Below are positions 43,087 through 52,385 of a stretch of DNA of 64,000 bases, piece by piece. The DNA is from Axinella damicornis (lineage: Eukaryota > Porifera > Demospongiae > Axinellida > Axinellidae). Made by a program: the position numbers and the translations under genes. Every line of letters starts with the position of its first letter. Position 1 is the stretch's first letter. The notes under the pieces are model-generated. The model was not told the origin of the DNA. It ran no database searches and was given only the letters and a program-made list of their open reading frames with translations. Where the stretch lies: contig OZ007505.1 in assembly GCA_963931865.1 (NCBI GenBank), positions 12,848,868 through 12,912,867 on the forward strand, read 5' to 3'.

Positions 43087-43377
43087 GGCTTGGCTAGGGT
43101 GTATGGGATTTGTACCCTTTGTGCAGTTTTATGTATTGCCTCGGGCAAGCCATGGTACAACTATTACATGGTAAATCTCAAAAGAGCACACATCCTGGGT
43201 ACCCATCCTGAGTGCCCACCAGAGAGTTGGCGTCGGGCACTGTCGTTGATCAAGTGGCAACTACACTTGTAGTTGTGCAAACCAGAATGATGCCTCAACG
43301 TCTTGCAGTTTGAGTCGTTATAATGGGGGGGGGAGGGCATATTTTCCAACGGGGCGTATTAGCGAGACACTACAGTA

Positions 43378-43569
43378 TTAGTAACACTGGTAACCTGAAC
43401 TATCAGTAACACTAGCTACAACATCAGCTTTAGCCTGCTTGAGACTTTGCCCACAAAGCTTACAATAGTTACGCCGTGGCACGCACTGGCAGCCTCTACA
43501 CTTTCCATGACGTCTAATTGAACTTCCGCAAAAGGTCAATATAGGTTCACGAAAATTGACAGTATACAT
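43378..43569 (-). CDS. Cys-rich last exon, minus strand
   Basis: After a good acceptor (TATTGTTTTCCAG|) the frame reads MYTVNFREPILTFCGSSIRR, HGKCRGCQCVPRRNYCKLCG and SLKQAKADVVASVTDSSGYQ to a stop at 43378-43380. The C-x2-C-x-C-x6-C-x2-C spacing suggests a small metal-binding knuckle. It could be the last exon of the gene whose first exon lies at 44414-44468, but the phases (1 out, 0 in) do not fit directly, so at least one exon is missing or the link is wrong. Confidence 0.45.
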   Translation of the reverse strand: MYTVNFREPILTFCGSSIRRHGKCRGCQCVPRRNYCKLCGQSLKQAKADVVASVTDSSGYQCY

Positions 43570-43698
43570 CTGGAAAACAATACTCACACGTACCACGCTA
43601 ATTGAATTGATACGTATATACACGACTAGCCCGCGACCTTAACTAGCATGGAGTATGGAATTGTTGAGTTTGATAATAAAGTGTCTCTCCCTCGCCAG

Positions 43699-43815
43699 CT
43701 GTCCGGTCTTCCGGACCCTGCCTCCCTGCAGCAGCAGATCCAGGCCACATACCAACAGCTTCAGCGTGTGGAACAGCAGCTGACTGTTGCTAGAACAACA
43801 CATCAACATAATTAA
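43699..43815 (+). CDS. Candidate last exon, coiled-coil protein
   Basis: After CTCTCCCTCGCCAG| the frame reads LSGLPDPASLQQQIQATYQQ LQRVEQQLTVARTTHQHN and stops at 43813-43815. Leu/Gln heptads indicate a coiled coil. Not assigned to a family; its relation to the first exon at 42186 is possible but the phases differ. Confidence 0.45.
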   Translation: MSGLPDPASLQQQIQATYQQLQRVEQQLTVARTTHQHN

Positions 43816-44413
43816 CCCAGGTGGGAGGCTTTATTAATTACCATCTCTTTGCCATGATGAGAGGATAGCTTCATCCCAGATGTTGTAACTGATGTCTTGC
43901 AGGTCTAGAATATAAAGCGGAATGTAGGTTCAATGTAAAAAGCATTGTATAAGATCCGCTCCATTGTACATGTACATTTGTACTGTCTTAGGAAGTCCCT
44001 TAGTATTAGCAAGAGTTCATAACATAATAAGAGTGTGCAACTGCCATATGGGGTCCACTACCACCATCTCAGCAGTATGCTGTAGGCAATCAGTGTGGTC
44101 TACATGTACATGTACATAAGGCTGTGTATGTAAACTCTGTAGTATCATACACCTACGTTTGAATAATGTACAGCAGTCAATGGAAAAGCCTGGTACGCAA
44201 GCGCAGTTGATGTATTTTGTACTGTAGGTCACGTGAAAAATCCATATCAGAGAACGCGATTGCGTTCTCTATTTAGGGATGGCCAAGGAATTTTCGAATT
44301 TACCATACTGATGCACTAGCAGGAAAACGGCAAAAGAAGCTACAAAGGCCCAAACCAAGCATACAGACAGAATGACACTGCCTAGCAGTTCACAAAAACA
44401 CTCTTAAACGTAC
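43816..44413. other. No supported gene
   Basis: GTACATGTACAT motifs and short frames only. GAGAACGCGATTGCGTTCTC at 44251-44270 is a perfect 20-bp palindrome. Confidence 0.4.
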
Positions 44414-44468
44414 CTGAGAGTACGCGGGAGTCGAGAGACAAGTCGCTGTAAAATTCCGATTTCGTCAT
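44414..44468 (-). CDS. Candidate first coding exon, minus strand
   Basis: ATG at 44468 (context GAAGATGACG) opens MTKSEFYSDLSLDSRVLS and ends at a strong donor (CTCTCAG|GTACGT) in phase 1. A purine-rich 5' leader (GAAGAAGAAAGAAG on the minus strand) precedes it. An NRF-1-like palindrome lies about 230 bp upstream, consistent with a CpG-type promoter. The downstream partner is uncertain. Confidence 0.45.
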
Positions 44469-44699
44469 CTTCTTTCTTCTTCTTTCTTCTTCTTCTTTCT
44501 CATAGTCAAGCATAGCTCACCAACGGAAGGAGTCCTTGAACTGATTTAAACACAGAAAAACACCGCTTTCTCCGCAGTAGAGTCTTTGCATCCGTATGTC
44601 TGCAAACTGGCAAGAACAGCAGTTTTGGTTAGCTGCCATTCGACGAAATTGTAGCACGACGCCATTTTGAGGCAGCCAGAGGTCACGCGTTCGGCCAAT

Positions 44700-44711
44700 T
44701 GCGCATGCGCA
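44700..44711. promoter_or_regulatory. NRF-1-like site TGCGCATGCGCA
   Basis: A perfect match to the palindromic YGCGCAYGCGCR consensus, with CCAAT (44695-44699) and GCCATTTT (44661) close by. It lies upstream of the minus-strand ATG at 44468 and may drive that gene. Confidence 0.5.
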
Positions 44712-45344
44712 TTTCACATGCAAGCGCATGTTGTGTTCTTTTTGCTTGTGATAGCTGCGTTTGAGACACTTACTGAATCCTTGTCAATCCGTCATCTGGT
44801 GGCTCACTTCCGCTGAGAGGAATTTCTACCAACCTGTTCTTGTCAAGATCTATCGTGGCTGTGCCATCATGGGGGCGTGGCTTTCTTTTTCATGACGTAG
44901 CTACAGTGCAGAACAAGACTTTGTACTTGTACCAATACTGACCAGAACTGTGGAGTTTTAAACTATTATATGGAGCCATTGCATGTACGTGACCTATAAT
45001 TATGACTGCCATCAAGCTCTCTGATCTGATGAAGGGTGAACGCCCACCACAGACTTGTAGCTGATGACATGAGCAACGTGCGTAGAACATTATTAATGGA
45101 AGCAACAAAGCCTGCTCAATGCCCAGCAGAAGGTCCACATCCATCACTGCCATCATGAGAGACTGTCATAGCTTTCCTTTGCTGACATTGTGATTAGGTA
45201 CATGTAACAACACCTTAAAATCTGACATCAGGGCATAGCTACATCCAGTACCCCTGTACCCAATGCCTGTACCCTTATGGTGATGTTGCACATACCATGA
45301 CTAATAAGCTACACATTTCATGCGCTCAAAAAAAGTGCACAAAA
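44712..45344. other. No supported gene
   Basis: Short frames without splice context; no repeat recognised. Confidence 0.3.
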
Positions 45345-45627
45345 ACTAGGGGCAAAAATTTTTTCCCCAAAAATTCTAGGAGATTTAGTGATGGCCTGTC
45401 ACATTCCATGCACCTCATGAAAAACCTAAGAAACAAGAGGAAATGCCATTAACCAGCCTCAGTCCCATCCCATCCCTAAATTCTACATTTTTTAATAAAT
45501 GGGATGGGACTGAGGCTGGTTAATGGCATTTCCTCTTGTTTCTTAGGTTTTTCATGAGGTGCATGGAATGTAACAGGCCATCACTAAATCTCCTAGAATT
45601 TTTGGGGAAAAATTTTTTGCCCCTAGT
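45345..45627. mobile_element. 283-bp near-perfect palindromic element
   Basis: Two 129-bp arms (45345-45473 and 45499-45627) differ at only a couple of positions and enclose a 25-bp loop. The arms begin ACTAGGGGCAAAAA and meet at CCCATCCCAT. There is no coding capacity and no clear target duplication. The high arm identity implies recent origin or arm-to-arm conversion. Confidence 0.9.
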
Positions 45628-45734
45628 CCTAAGAATGAATGAGGGAGCTATATACTCCTTCTCATGTAGTGTTTACGCTAGTGCATACAGACAATGCCTG
45701 CACACAAGTCTGGTCATCAGGTGATCTTTATTAA

Positions 45735-45747
45735 CTCTTTGAGCGCG
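45735..45747 (+). repeat. piggyBac left terminal inverted repeat
   Basis: CTCTTTGAGCGCG, exact complement of 49429-49441, next to TTAA. Confidence 0.95.
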
Positions 45748-45810
45748 AGCGGCGTAATTTTACGCCCCGTTATTACTTCCGCGTAGCGCGAGCGGCGTAA
45801 TTTTACGCCC
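45742..45810 (+). repeat. Subterminal 26-bp direct repeats with hairpins
   Basis: AGCGCGAGCGGCGTAATTTT ACGCCC occurs at 45742-45767 and 45785-45810. Each contains a 7-bp-arm palindrome GGCGTAA-TT-TTACGCC. They lie at the left end only and are candidates for transposase binding or promoter elements. Confidence 0.85.
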
Positions 45811-46036
45811 AACGAAGCCAGCTGCATGATGACGGCTGGCCGGAAGCTGTCTAGTATAATGACTACAATTATACGGCGGGGGACAACCCTAAGGAGGTCG
45901 CTAATCATAACGAAACTTACTGCAACCGCGATCTTCCGCGGGAAAAACCCTTACCGTGCCACCTGCTTGTCTTCTCAATTTAGTACTATTTGCAGTGTTT
46001 ACATCAGCGATTTACAGGAGGAAGGATAACATTACA

Positions 46037-47033
46037 ATGGCAAGACATTATACTGTGGATGATGTGCTAGCATATATGGAGATTCCACTACCAGAGGATG
46101 ATGATTTGAGTGATGAAGACTTCGATGGATATCTAGATGAACATGAGAAAGATGAAGATGATGGAGATGATGGTGGCTGGAACAGTGATGCAGGTTGGAA
46201 TGATGGCAATGATGATGGAGGAGATGGAAATTATGATGGCAGTGGTGGTGGGGGTGAAGGCAGTGATGATGGGAGTGGTGGTGGGGGTGAAGGCAGTGAT
46301 GATGGGAGTGATGGTGGGAGTGGTGGTGGGGGTGATGGTAGGGGTGATGGTGGGGGTGATGGTGGGAGTGATGGTGGAAGTGATGGGAGTTTTTATGAGA
46401 TTCCTGAGTTTGTGGATGAGCCAGGATGCACGCAGGACATGTCCAACAAGTCTCCATTGGAATTCCTCAGTTTGTTCATTACAGACGAGATCTTGAAGGG
46501 CATCGTGGAGCAAACGAATTTGTTTGCTCAGCAGTTCATTGACAGTCATGAACTGCCTCCTCGATCACGAGTCCGGCAGTGGGGACGGTCATCGCATGAT
46601 GTGGCTGAGCTGCGACGGTTCCTGTCTTTGACCATAATTATGGGGCTTGTGAGCTATCCTACCATCGAGGATTCTTGGGTGACGTCATGGCCCTTTGCTA
46701 CGACCACGTTCAACTCAATCATGACGCGAGACCGATTCTCTCTCATCATGCGGTTTCTTCATTTGAACGACAGCAGCAAATATATCCCAAAGGGCCAACC
46801 GGGGTATGATGCCTTGTACAAGCTGCGACCGTTTGCCGACCCCCTTATCTCGAATTTCCAGTCAGCTTTCTCACTTGGGCGTGAGATCTCGGTGGACGAA
46901 TCGATGATCGGTTTCAAAGGCCGCCTTTGGTTTATCCAGTATATGCCGAAGAAGCCTACTAAGTGGGGGATGAAGGCATTTGTTTTAGCCGACAGTGTCA
47001 CAGGGTACACATACAACTGGAGGCTGTACACAG
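46037..47033 (+). CDS. piggyBac transposase, exon 1
   Basis: Start chosen at ATG 46037 (MARHYTVDDVLAYMEIPLPE); the frame continues upstream only from a GTG at 45956. Residues about 20-120 are an acidic Asp/Gly/Ser tract made by a DNA tandem repeat (GGTGGGAGTGATGG units). The DDE_Tnp_1_7-type domain follows: SPLEFLSLFITDEILKGIVE, RRFLSLTIIMGLVSYPTIED, RDRFSLIMRFLHLND and VDESMIGFKGR, the last holding the first catalytic Asp. The exon ends ...NWRLYT plus one base at ACAG|GTATGA, the usual YTGK position. The enzyme performs cut-and-paste transposition into TTAA. Confidence 0.92.
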
Positions 47034-47914
47034 GTATGAAAGTTATGTAGTTGGGAATTAGCTCTTACTACAGATGCATGGACAATACCATTGGGCCATT
47101 GCCATTATTTTAGTGTGGTAATGTATGCTGTGCCTATTGTGTATAGACTTGCAGGCCAACCCAATTCCGCAGGAGGGAAGAATGCTGTAACAACGTCAGG
47201 AATGCAGCGTCTATACATTATGCAACATACTACTAAAGTAGCAGGTCCTTTGCCAGTACTCACAACGGATCATTACAGCATGTGGCAAAGATCTGCAACC
47301 TGATTGGTAATCTGCCAGCAGAGCATGGCTACAAACGTCAGCAAATACATTCACCAGACAATTCCCAGACAATTCCGTGTGCGGAAGTGGGCTTGGCCTG
47401 CAGGACTAAATGTGTGTACATGTGTGTGTGTGTGTGTGTGTACATGTGTGTGTGTGTGTGTACATGTGTGTGTGTGTGTGTACATGTGTGCGTGTGTGTA
47501 CATGTGTGCGTGTGCGTGTGTGCGTGTGTGTGTACATGTTGTGCATGTGCGTGTTGTGTGCGTGTATGCAGTGTGCATGTAACATCCGATGTTGCTTGAG
47601 CCTGAGTGTGCCCCATGAACATGCAACCAGTTCAAGACGTGTATGTGAGTGCATGCAGAGTATGTGCATGCGTGCAGTGTGTACGTGCGTGCTGTGTGTG
47701 TGTATGTGAGTGCATGCAGAGTATGTGCATGCGTGCAGTGTGTGCATGCGTGCTGTGTGTGTGTGAGTGCATGCGTGCAGTGTGCGTGTGTGCTGTGTGT
47801 GTGTATGTGAGTGCATGCAGAGTATGTGCGTGCGTGTGTGCAATGTGTATGTGTGTGCAATGTGTGTGTGTGTGTGCGTGTGTGGTGCAGTGTGTATGTG
47901 TGTGTGCGTGCAGT

Positions 47915-47970
<56 letters not shown>

Positions 47971-48103
47971 CAGTGTAAGGGGAAAGAGATAGAATGAGTT
48001 TAGGCCTTTGCATTCATACAATAGCTGGCAATGTCATGTGTTGGTATGCCTAATTTCAAAAACAACCACAATGCTCATTTAGAATGACATTACATACATG
48101 TAG
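47034..48103 (+). other. Intron of the piggyBac transposase
   Basis: GT at 47034 and AG at 48102-48103 (TACATACATGTAG|) restore the GK-D(T/D) junction in phase. About half is the (TG)n tract. Short open frames on both strands are repeat artefacts. Confidence 0.85.
47411..47968 (+). repeat. (TG)n microsatellite with TACATG and GTGCATGCGTGC variants
   Basis: About 560 bp of alternating TG with periodic TACATG, then GAGTGCATGCAGAGTATGTG units. It gives rise to long His/Thr or Cys/Val open frames that are not genes. Alternating purine-pyrimidine sequence of this length can adopt Z-DNA. Confidence 0.92.
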
Positions 48104-48999
48104 GTAAGGACACTTCCCTTGACGACAGCAGCGGTGTCACTCATGCAGTTGTGCTGAAGCTAGTGGAGGGATTGGAACACAAGGGTCACCATTTGTACTG
48201 TGACAATTACTACACCAGCCCAAACCTCTTCTCTTCTCTTCGTCAAGTGGGCTTCGGTGCATGCGGTACTGCTCGTGGGAACAGGCGGAGGATGCCCAAA
48301 GCAGTGGTAGCAGCAAAGCTGAAGAAGGGAGAGGTGACGAGTTCTGAGGTGGAGAAGGGGATGCTTGCTCTGAGGTGGATAGACAAACGAGCAGTGACCA
48401 TGCTGAGTACACTCCACGATGACTCCATGGTGACAAAGCGTCGGAGGTCACGGCTGGCAACAGACGGCATTGAAGATGTCCAGAAACCTGTGATGGTGGA
48501 GCAGTATAACACATACATGGGGGGTGTGGACAAGGCTGATCAGCTGCTTTCCTATTATGGATTTAGCCATCGCACAGTAAAGTGGTGGAGACGAGCCTTT
48601 TTTCACCTCTTTGACAATGCGATTGTGAATGCATACATACTCTATCGCTTATTGGTGCAACCAGGTCGCAAACTCGATCACAAGCACTTCAGGATTGAAC
48701 TTGCAAAACAACTCCTAGGTAGTGCCGAAAGCGACACCCACATCCACCGTCCCAGTCGCATGAATGCCCTACCTCCACCTGCTCGCCTTACAGAGCGCCA
48801 CTTCCCTGCGAAGGTTCCCCCGTGTGCTAGTGGGAGGCTATCTCAGCCAGTGTGCGTAGTCTGCTCAAACAAGAAGGGAAGAGGCAAAAAAAGGACTACT
48901 TTCTGCTGCAAGCAGTGCAAACTGCCGATGTGCCCAGTACCTTGTTTCGAACTTTACCACACCAAATTAGACCCAGCACATCATCTCGACGAAGTTTAG
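48104..48999 (+). CDS. piggyBac transposase, exon 2
   Basis: Continues in phase as K-D-T-S and LKLVEGLEHKGHHLYCDNYY TSP, where the Asp is the second catalytic residue. Next come GTARGNRRRMPKA and NTYMGGVDKADQLLSYYGF with the third Asp, then KWWRRAFFHLFDNAIVNAYI. The C terminus has a Cys/His cluster (VCVVCSNKKGRGKK, CCKQCKLPMCPVPC, ELYHTKL), the cross-brace zinc-binding domain of piggyBac proteins that binds terminal DNA. The stop is at 48997-48999. No lesion is seen, so the transposase may be functional. Confidence 0.93.
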
Positions 49000-49428
49000 A
49001 GTAACAGTTTCAGCTCATAATACATGTACATGTAACTTGTTTGTAAGTACCATCATCAGTTATTTGCTGCCTTATCCTTTCTTTACCGACTACCTCCACA
49101 GTAACCTAGTATCATATCCTCCCAATTCTAAAGGCAATACACGCTCTCTACACATGGAATGGTAGACAGAGACGACTTACCCGGGTTGTTACAGCATTGT
49201 TGTTACTACCGTTCTGTGTTGTACGTTCTCAGCACCGCCTGACTGCAATCCCACGATGGTGAATAACTCATCCCGGTTCTCTTATACAAAGTAAGGACGG
49301 TTAGACGCTTCTCAGCTTTTCTCGACAACGCATTCTCTGTCCTCGGGCACAATACTCGCACAACCGCCAGTTGATCGCACCTGTAGGAAACGGCCGTCGC
49401 GTGACGCGGAAGTTTGGAATTTAATTAA

Positions 49429-49441
49429 CGCGCTCAAAGAG
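49429..49441 (-). repeat. piggyBac right terminal inverted repeat
   Basis: CGCGCTCAAAGAG followed by TTAA; exact complement of the left end. Confidence 0.95.
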
Positions 49442-49549
49442 TTAATATGGATCGAGTGAGCCCCACACTAGTGTGTGCAATGGCAGCTGAGTAGTGCTTT
49501 TATCGTACATGATCGCTCTCAGTTTGTGTATTCACCTGTCTCTTCTTCG

Positions 49550-49895
49550 TCTCTCTATCTCTCCTCCTCCCCTCCTCATCCCCTCCTCTCTTCCTTCTCT
49601 CATCCCCTCCCATCAGTCCAGCCCTGTCCTTTCCCCCTCCCTCTTTCCATCCTTTACTTCCCCCTATTCCCTCTCCTCCACCTTTCCCTTCCTTTCTCCC
49701 CTCCTTCCTCTTCCTTCCTTCCCTTTCAAATTCCATCCCCTCCTAGCCTTGTCCACAGGCCGCGTGACCTGGGAACGAGGCTAATTCCCTCCCCTCCCCC
49801 TTTCTCTTCCTTCAACCCCCCCCCCCCCCCCCCCCCCCCTTCCCTCCTTTCCATCCCTTTCCTTCCCCCTATTCCCTCCCCTTTCCCTATCACTC
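49550..49895 (+). repeat. Pyrimidine tract with C-run
   Basis: CCTCCCCTCC/TTCC-rich for about 340 bp with a C-run of over 20 near 49818-49839. Interrupted by a 40-bp foldback at 49744-49783. The Ser/Pro/Leu open frames are artefacts. Confidence 0.9.
49744..49783. mobile_element. 40-bp foldback of the TAGCCTCG family
   Basis: TAGCCTTGTCCACAGGC, 7-bp spacer, CCTGGGAACGAGGCTA. The flanks ATCCCCTCC and ATTCCCTCC agree at 8 of 9 positions, though both lie in a pyrimidine tract. It is the smallest family member in the window. Confidence 0.65.
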
Positions 49896-50615
49896 CTGGA
49901 AGAACATCCTATTGGTACGTATGTCACTTAGTGGCCTTGCTAACTCTCATCTCGTAAAATCAAAGCAAGACTATTCGCTGTACCACCTAACCTTCATATA
50001 CATGTAGGCTTCTCTGAAGAGCAGAGTTTTTCCCCTTAATTGGTGTTTTAGTGGGAAGCTGGTTTTGTGTATGTTTCTAGTACTGATGTTGTCTGCAGTG
50101 TTTGTGTTGAATGAAGGATTTGTGCAAGGATTAGAGAGGTGTATTTGTAAATGCTCCGTGCTAATCTCAGAGTGAACTGTTGGCCTCTCCTCATAATTAT
50201 TGTAGTGTATGCCTGGTCTATTATGCAACACTCTTACTCGTGCCTACTAAGGCATGGTTTAATGTATTGCACGTTACACGGAGATTCATTATAGTGTGCG
50301 AAATTAATCATTTAGTATACGGAGAAAGAAAATGGCGGTGTAAATAAACAAGTAGAGTATGGTCTACCAGTATGCCTCTCTGGTTGATAGTTGTAGCTTC
50401 GCTTCATGATAGTCGTAGTCTATACCTTTGTTAGTTGTTTGTGGTACTCCGCGGTGCCACTCCTGTGTGGATTTCGGACGGCAGTATATACTTGACCTTC
50501 AGACTGCAAGCCATTGGTAAACCGGAAGTTCGCTAGGCGGCATGTAGGACCTTTCTGTATTTTGTAGTTATACTCAAATACGGAGTCTTCGTGGCGAAAG
50601 AAAAACTTTGGCCTG
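49896..50615. other. Upstream, promoter-like and unassigned sequence
   Basis: No exon supported in 49896-50300. Around 50320-50340 GAGAAAGAAAATGGCGG and around 50440-50530 GC-rich sequence precede the candidate 5' exon. Confidence 0.3.
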
Positions 50616-50738
50616 ATGGATTTCCGACACGTTCACAAAGTGCCGAGATACAGGAGAATCGAAGTGTACCTCGGTCTGATCTGATGTACAAACGGCCCCA
50701 CCCAGCGAGAACGCAAAATCGAAATGCTAATCCATCAG
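50616..50738 (+). CDS. Candidate 5' exon with overlapping upstream ORF
   Basis: A long frame (open from about 50538) reads KEKLWPDGFPTRSQSAEIQE, NRSVPRSDLMYKRPHPARTQ and NRNANPS up to a donor (CATCAG|GTGAGA). Its first ATG is at 50684. A second frame from ATG 50616 encodes 22 residues (MDFRHVHKVPRYRRIEVYLG LI) and stops at 50682-50684, so its TGA overlaps the downstream ATG as TGATG. Either the exon is internal and starts further upstream, or this is a first exon with a uORF. Protein family not recognised. Confidence 0.4.
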
Positions 50739-51240
50739 GTGAGATTTTAGATTAGGCTTATATATTGTCGTTGACTTCCAAAGTGAACGAATTACTGAAG
50801 GTTTTACATACCGCCTAACGCGAAGTTTATTTTAATCGGCATTACGTCATCAATTGGCCATGTTTGTTTACAGGAAGTAGTGGGCGTGGCTAAAAACAAT
50901 GTAAATGTAAACTATAATGGTTTGGGATATCAGATCTACAATTTTATTTCTTAATACAAAATGAAAGGGGGTATAACAGTAGGATGAAAACAACTGCTCC
51001 ATATGTCCATTTTTCAGCTCTCCCGCGCCTTAAGTGGCCTGAGTAGCCACTGTCTGTCAAATTTTGCTCCCCCCTGCACTGTGAAATAACCCCCTGCACT
51101 GTGAAACAGACCCCTACCCAACAATTGGACTGGGACACTCGGACCATTATTCGAATGTGTGAGCACCAGTTACCTAATGGCTAGCTAGTAGTAGTACAGG
51201 TGTGGTTTCAGTTTCACCCAACAGTATAGCAATTGACAAT

Positions 51241-51342
51241 TGAGCAGCTGCATTGACGCACTATGACGTCACAAAACCATGTGACTGCACGAGTACTTCC
51301 GCATGGCAAAAGAACATGGAGTTCAGTGGCAACTGAATGGAA
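51241..51342 (+). repeat. Dispersed repeat, copy B
   Basis: Second copy of the repeat at 40462-40557 (GCTGCATTGACGCACTATGA CGTCACAAAACCATGTGACT, TTCCGCATGGCAAAAGAACA TGGAGTTCAGTGGC). It lies about 150 bp upstream of the next candidate first exon and brings a consensus CRE, TGACGTCA. Confidence 0.75.
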
Positions 51343-51496
51343 ACTACTAGTTCACTTGTACTTGAGGTCACGTAGCTGCTCAATCTAGTCGGCATGGTAG
51401 CTGCGCTACAGCAACAGTTGACACAGTAGTACTACTTCATAAGTTAGTTCCGAGCTGCTTGCGTTTCTAAGATTAGTGTAGAATTACTGCAGTCTT

Positions 51497-51710
51497 ATGA
51501 AAGAAACGGAGTATATAACGGAGGGTGTTTCAGTTGTTTTACGGCCGGTGATGTCAAACGCAGCCGCTCTAAAGATTATCCTCAGTCTGAGCCCACACAT
51601 TCGTAGTGTACTAAGTTCATGCGTGTGGTCCTTTCAACCGAGGCTGATCCATCTAGGAATAGCCAGCTGTACTAGTACGGAGACACAATCAGGCACAAAA
51701 GAGGATACAG
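51497..51710 (+). CDS. Candidate first coding exon, unknown protein
   Basis: ATG 51497 opens MKETEYITEGVSVVLRPVMS, NAAALKIILSLSPHIRSVLS and WSFQPRLIHLGIASCTSTET up to GGATACAG|GTAGCG. The composition is protein-like over 71 codons. A small splice-flanked exon follows at 52216, entering in phase 0, whereas this exon leaves in phase 1, so they are not direct neighbours. Not recognised. Confidence 0.35.
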
Positions 51711-52047
51711 GTAGCGCAACAAAATGATGACAAACAATACCTAGCACATGCAGATGTACATAATTGAAGATGGATGGGAATACAGCAGGCACAAGAAGTC
51801 CATTGCAGTTGCATCACTTTCCATGGCATTTCCATATACATGTACTAGAGCAATCTTGGTATACCATAATACATTAGCAGCATATGCAGTATTTAGTGAA
51901 GTTTCAAAAAAATGTTGCAGCTTCGCTTACGGATCTTCTGGAGTTTGTTTAGGCCTTCCACTTTCGCGTTTAGGTCTTCCTCATTCGCTTTTGTAACGGA
52001 ATTCCGGACCAGTGATGGAAAGGTCTCCTATCGCAGCATCAAATTTG

Positions 52048-52108
52048 AATGTTGTATCATCCCCCAGTTCTGGCACCATATGCCAGAACTATGGGATGAT
52101 ACAACATT
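52048..52108. mobile_element. 61-bp palindrome
   Basis: AATGTTGTATCATCCCCCAG TTCTGGCA, short loop, then its complement with two mismatches. Flanks not diagnostic. Confidence 0.75.
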
Positions 52109-52215
52109 ACCTTCTCAACCTGACTGATAGAATTGACTGTATAATGGGAGAACTCCCTTCCTACATGTACGTACCTCTGTTTAGAATGCTCACTGCTTGG
52201 GTGTTTTGTCCACAG

Positions 52216-52248
52216 GTCTCCAGAATGGATGGAGGGGGATTTGTCAAG
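52216..52248 (+). CDS. Possible 33-nt micro-exon
   Basis: VSRMDGGGFVK between TTTTGTCCACAG| and TCAAG|GTAAAG. Both splice sites are strong for so short an exon, but there is no homology to confirm it. Confidence 0.3.
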
Positions 52249-52278
52249 GTAAAGATGAACTGCAGTAGTACAGACACT

Positions 52279-52385
52279 TAACCTCGTTCCCAGGCTGTTC
52301 CCACCGCCAGTATTTCGTCGCTTCCAGTATGAAATACTGGAAGCGATGAAATACTGGCGGTGGGAATGGCCTGGGAACAAGGCTA
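52279..52385. mobile_element. 107-bp TAGCCTCG-family foldback, 9-bp duplication
   Basis: TAACCTCGTTCCCAGGCTGT ... GGCCTGGGAACAAGGCTA with arms of about 50 bp containing CCACCGCCAGTATTTCGTCG CTTCCAGTAT. Flanked by ACAGACACT at 52270-52278 and 52386-52394. Confidence 0.9.

Larger units (their letters stand above)
45731..49445 (+). mobile_element. Complete piggyBac transposon
   Basis: TTAA duplications (45731-45734 and 49442-49445) flank 13-bp perfect inverted ends CTCTTTGAGCGCG. Inside lies a two-exon transposase on the plus strand. Both catalytic halves are intact apart from an intron, so the element is plausibly autonomous. The left end has duplicated subterminal hairpins; the right end lacks them. 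The 3' noncoding part (49000-49428) has no other gene. Confidence 0.92.

Noticed and set aside
42186..43815. A two-exon small coiled-coil gene joining 42186-42252 to 43699-43815
   Set aside because: Exit phase 1 and entry phase 0 do not match, so the direct join is not supported.
46032..46549. His/Thr-rich minus-strand ORFs opposite piggyBac exon 1
   Set aside because: Antisense shadows of the acidic tandem repeat in the transposase.
47351..48021. Long His/Thr and Cys/Val frames of up to 220 codons
   Set aside because: Products of the (TG)n tract in the piggyBac intron; open in several frames on both strands.
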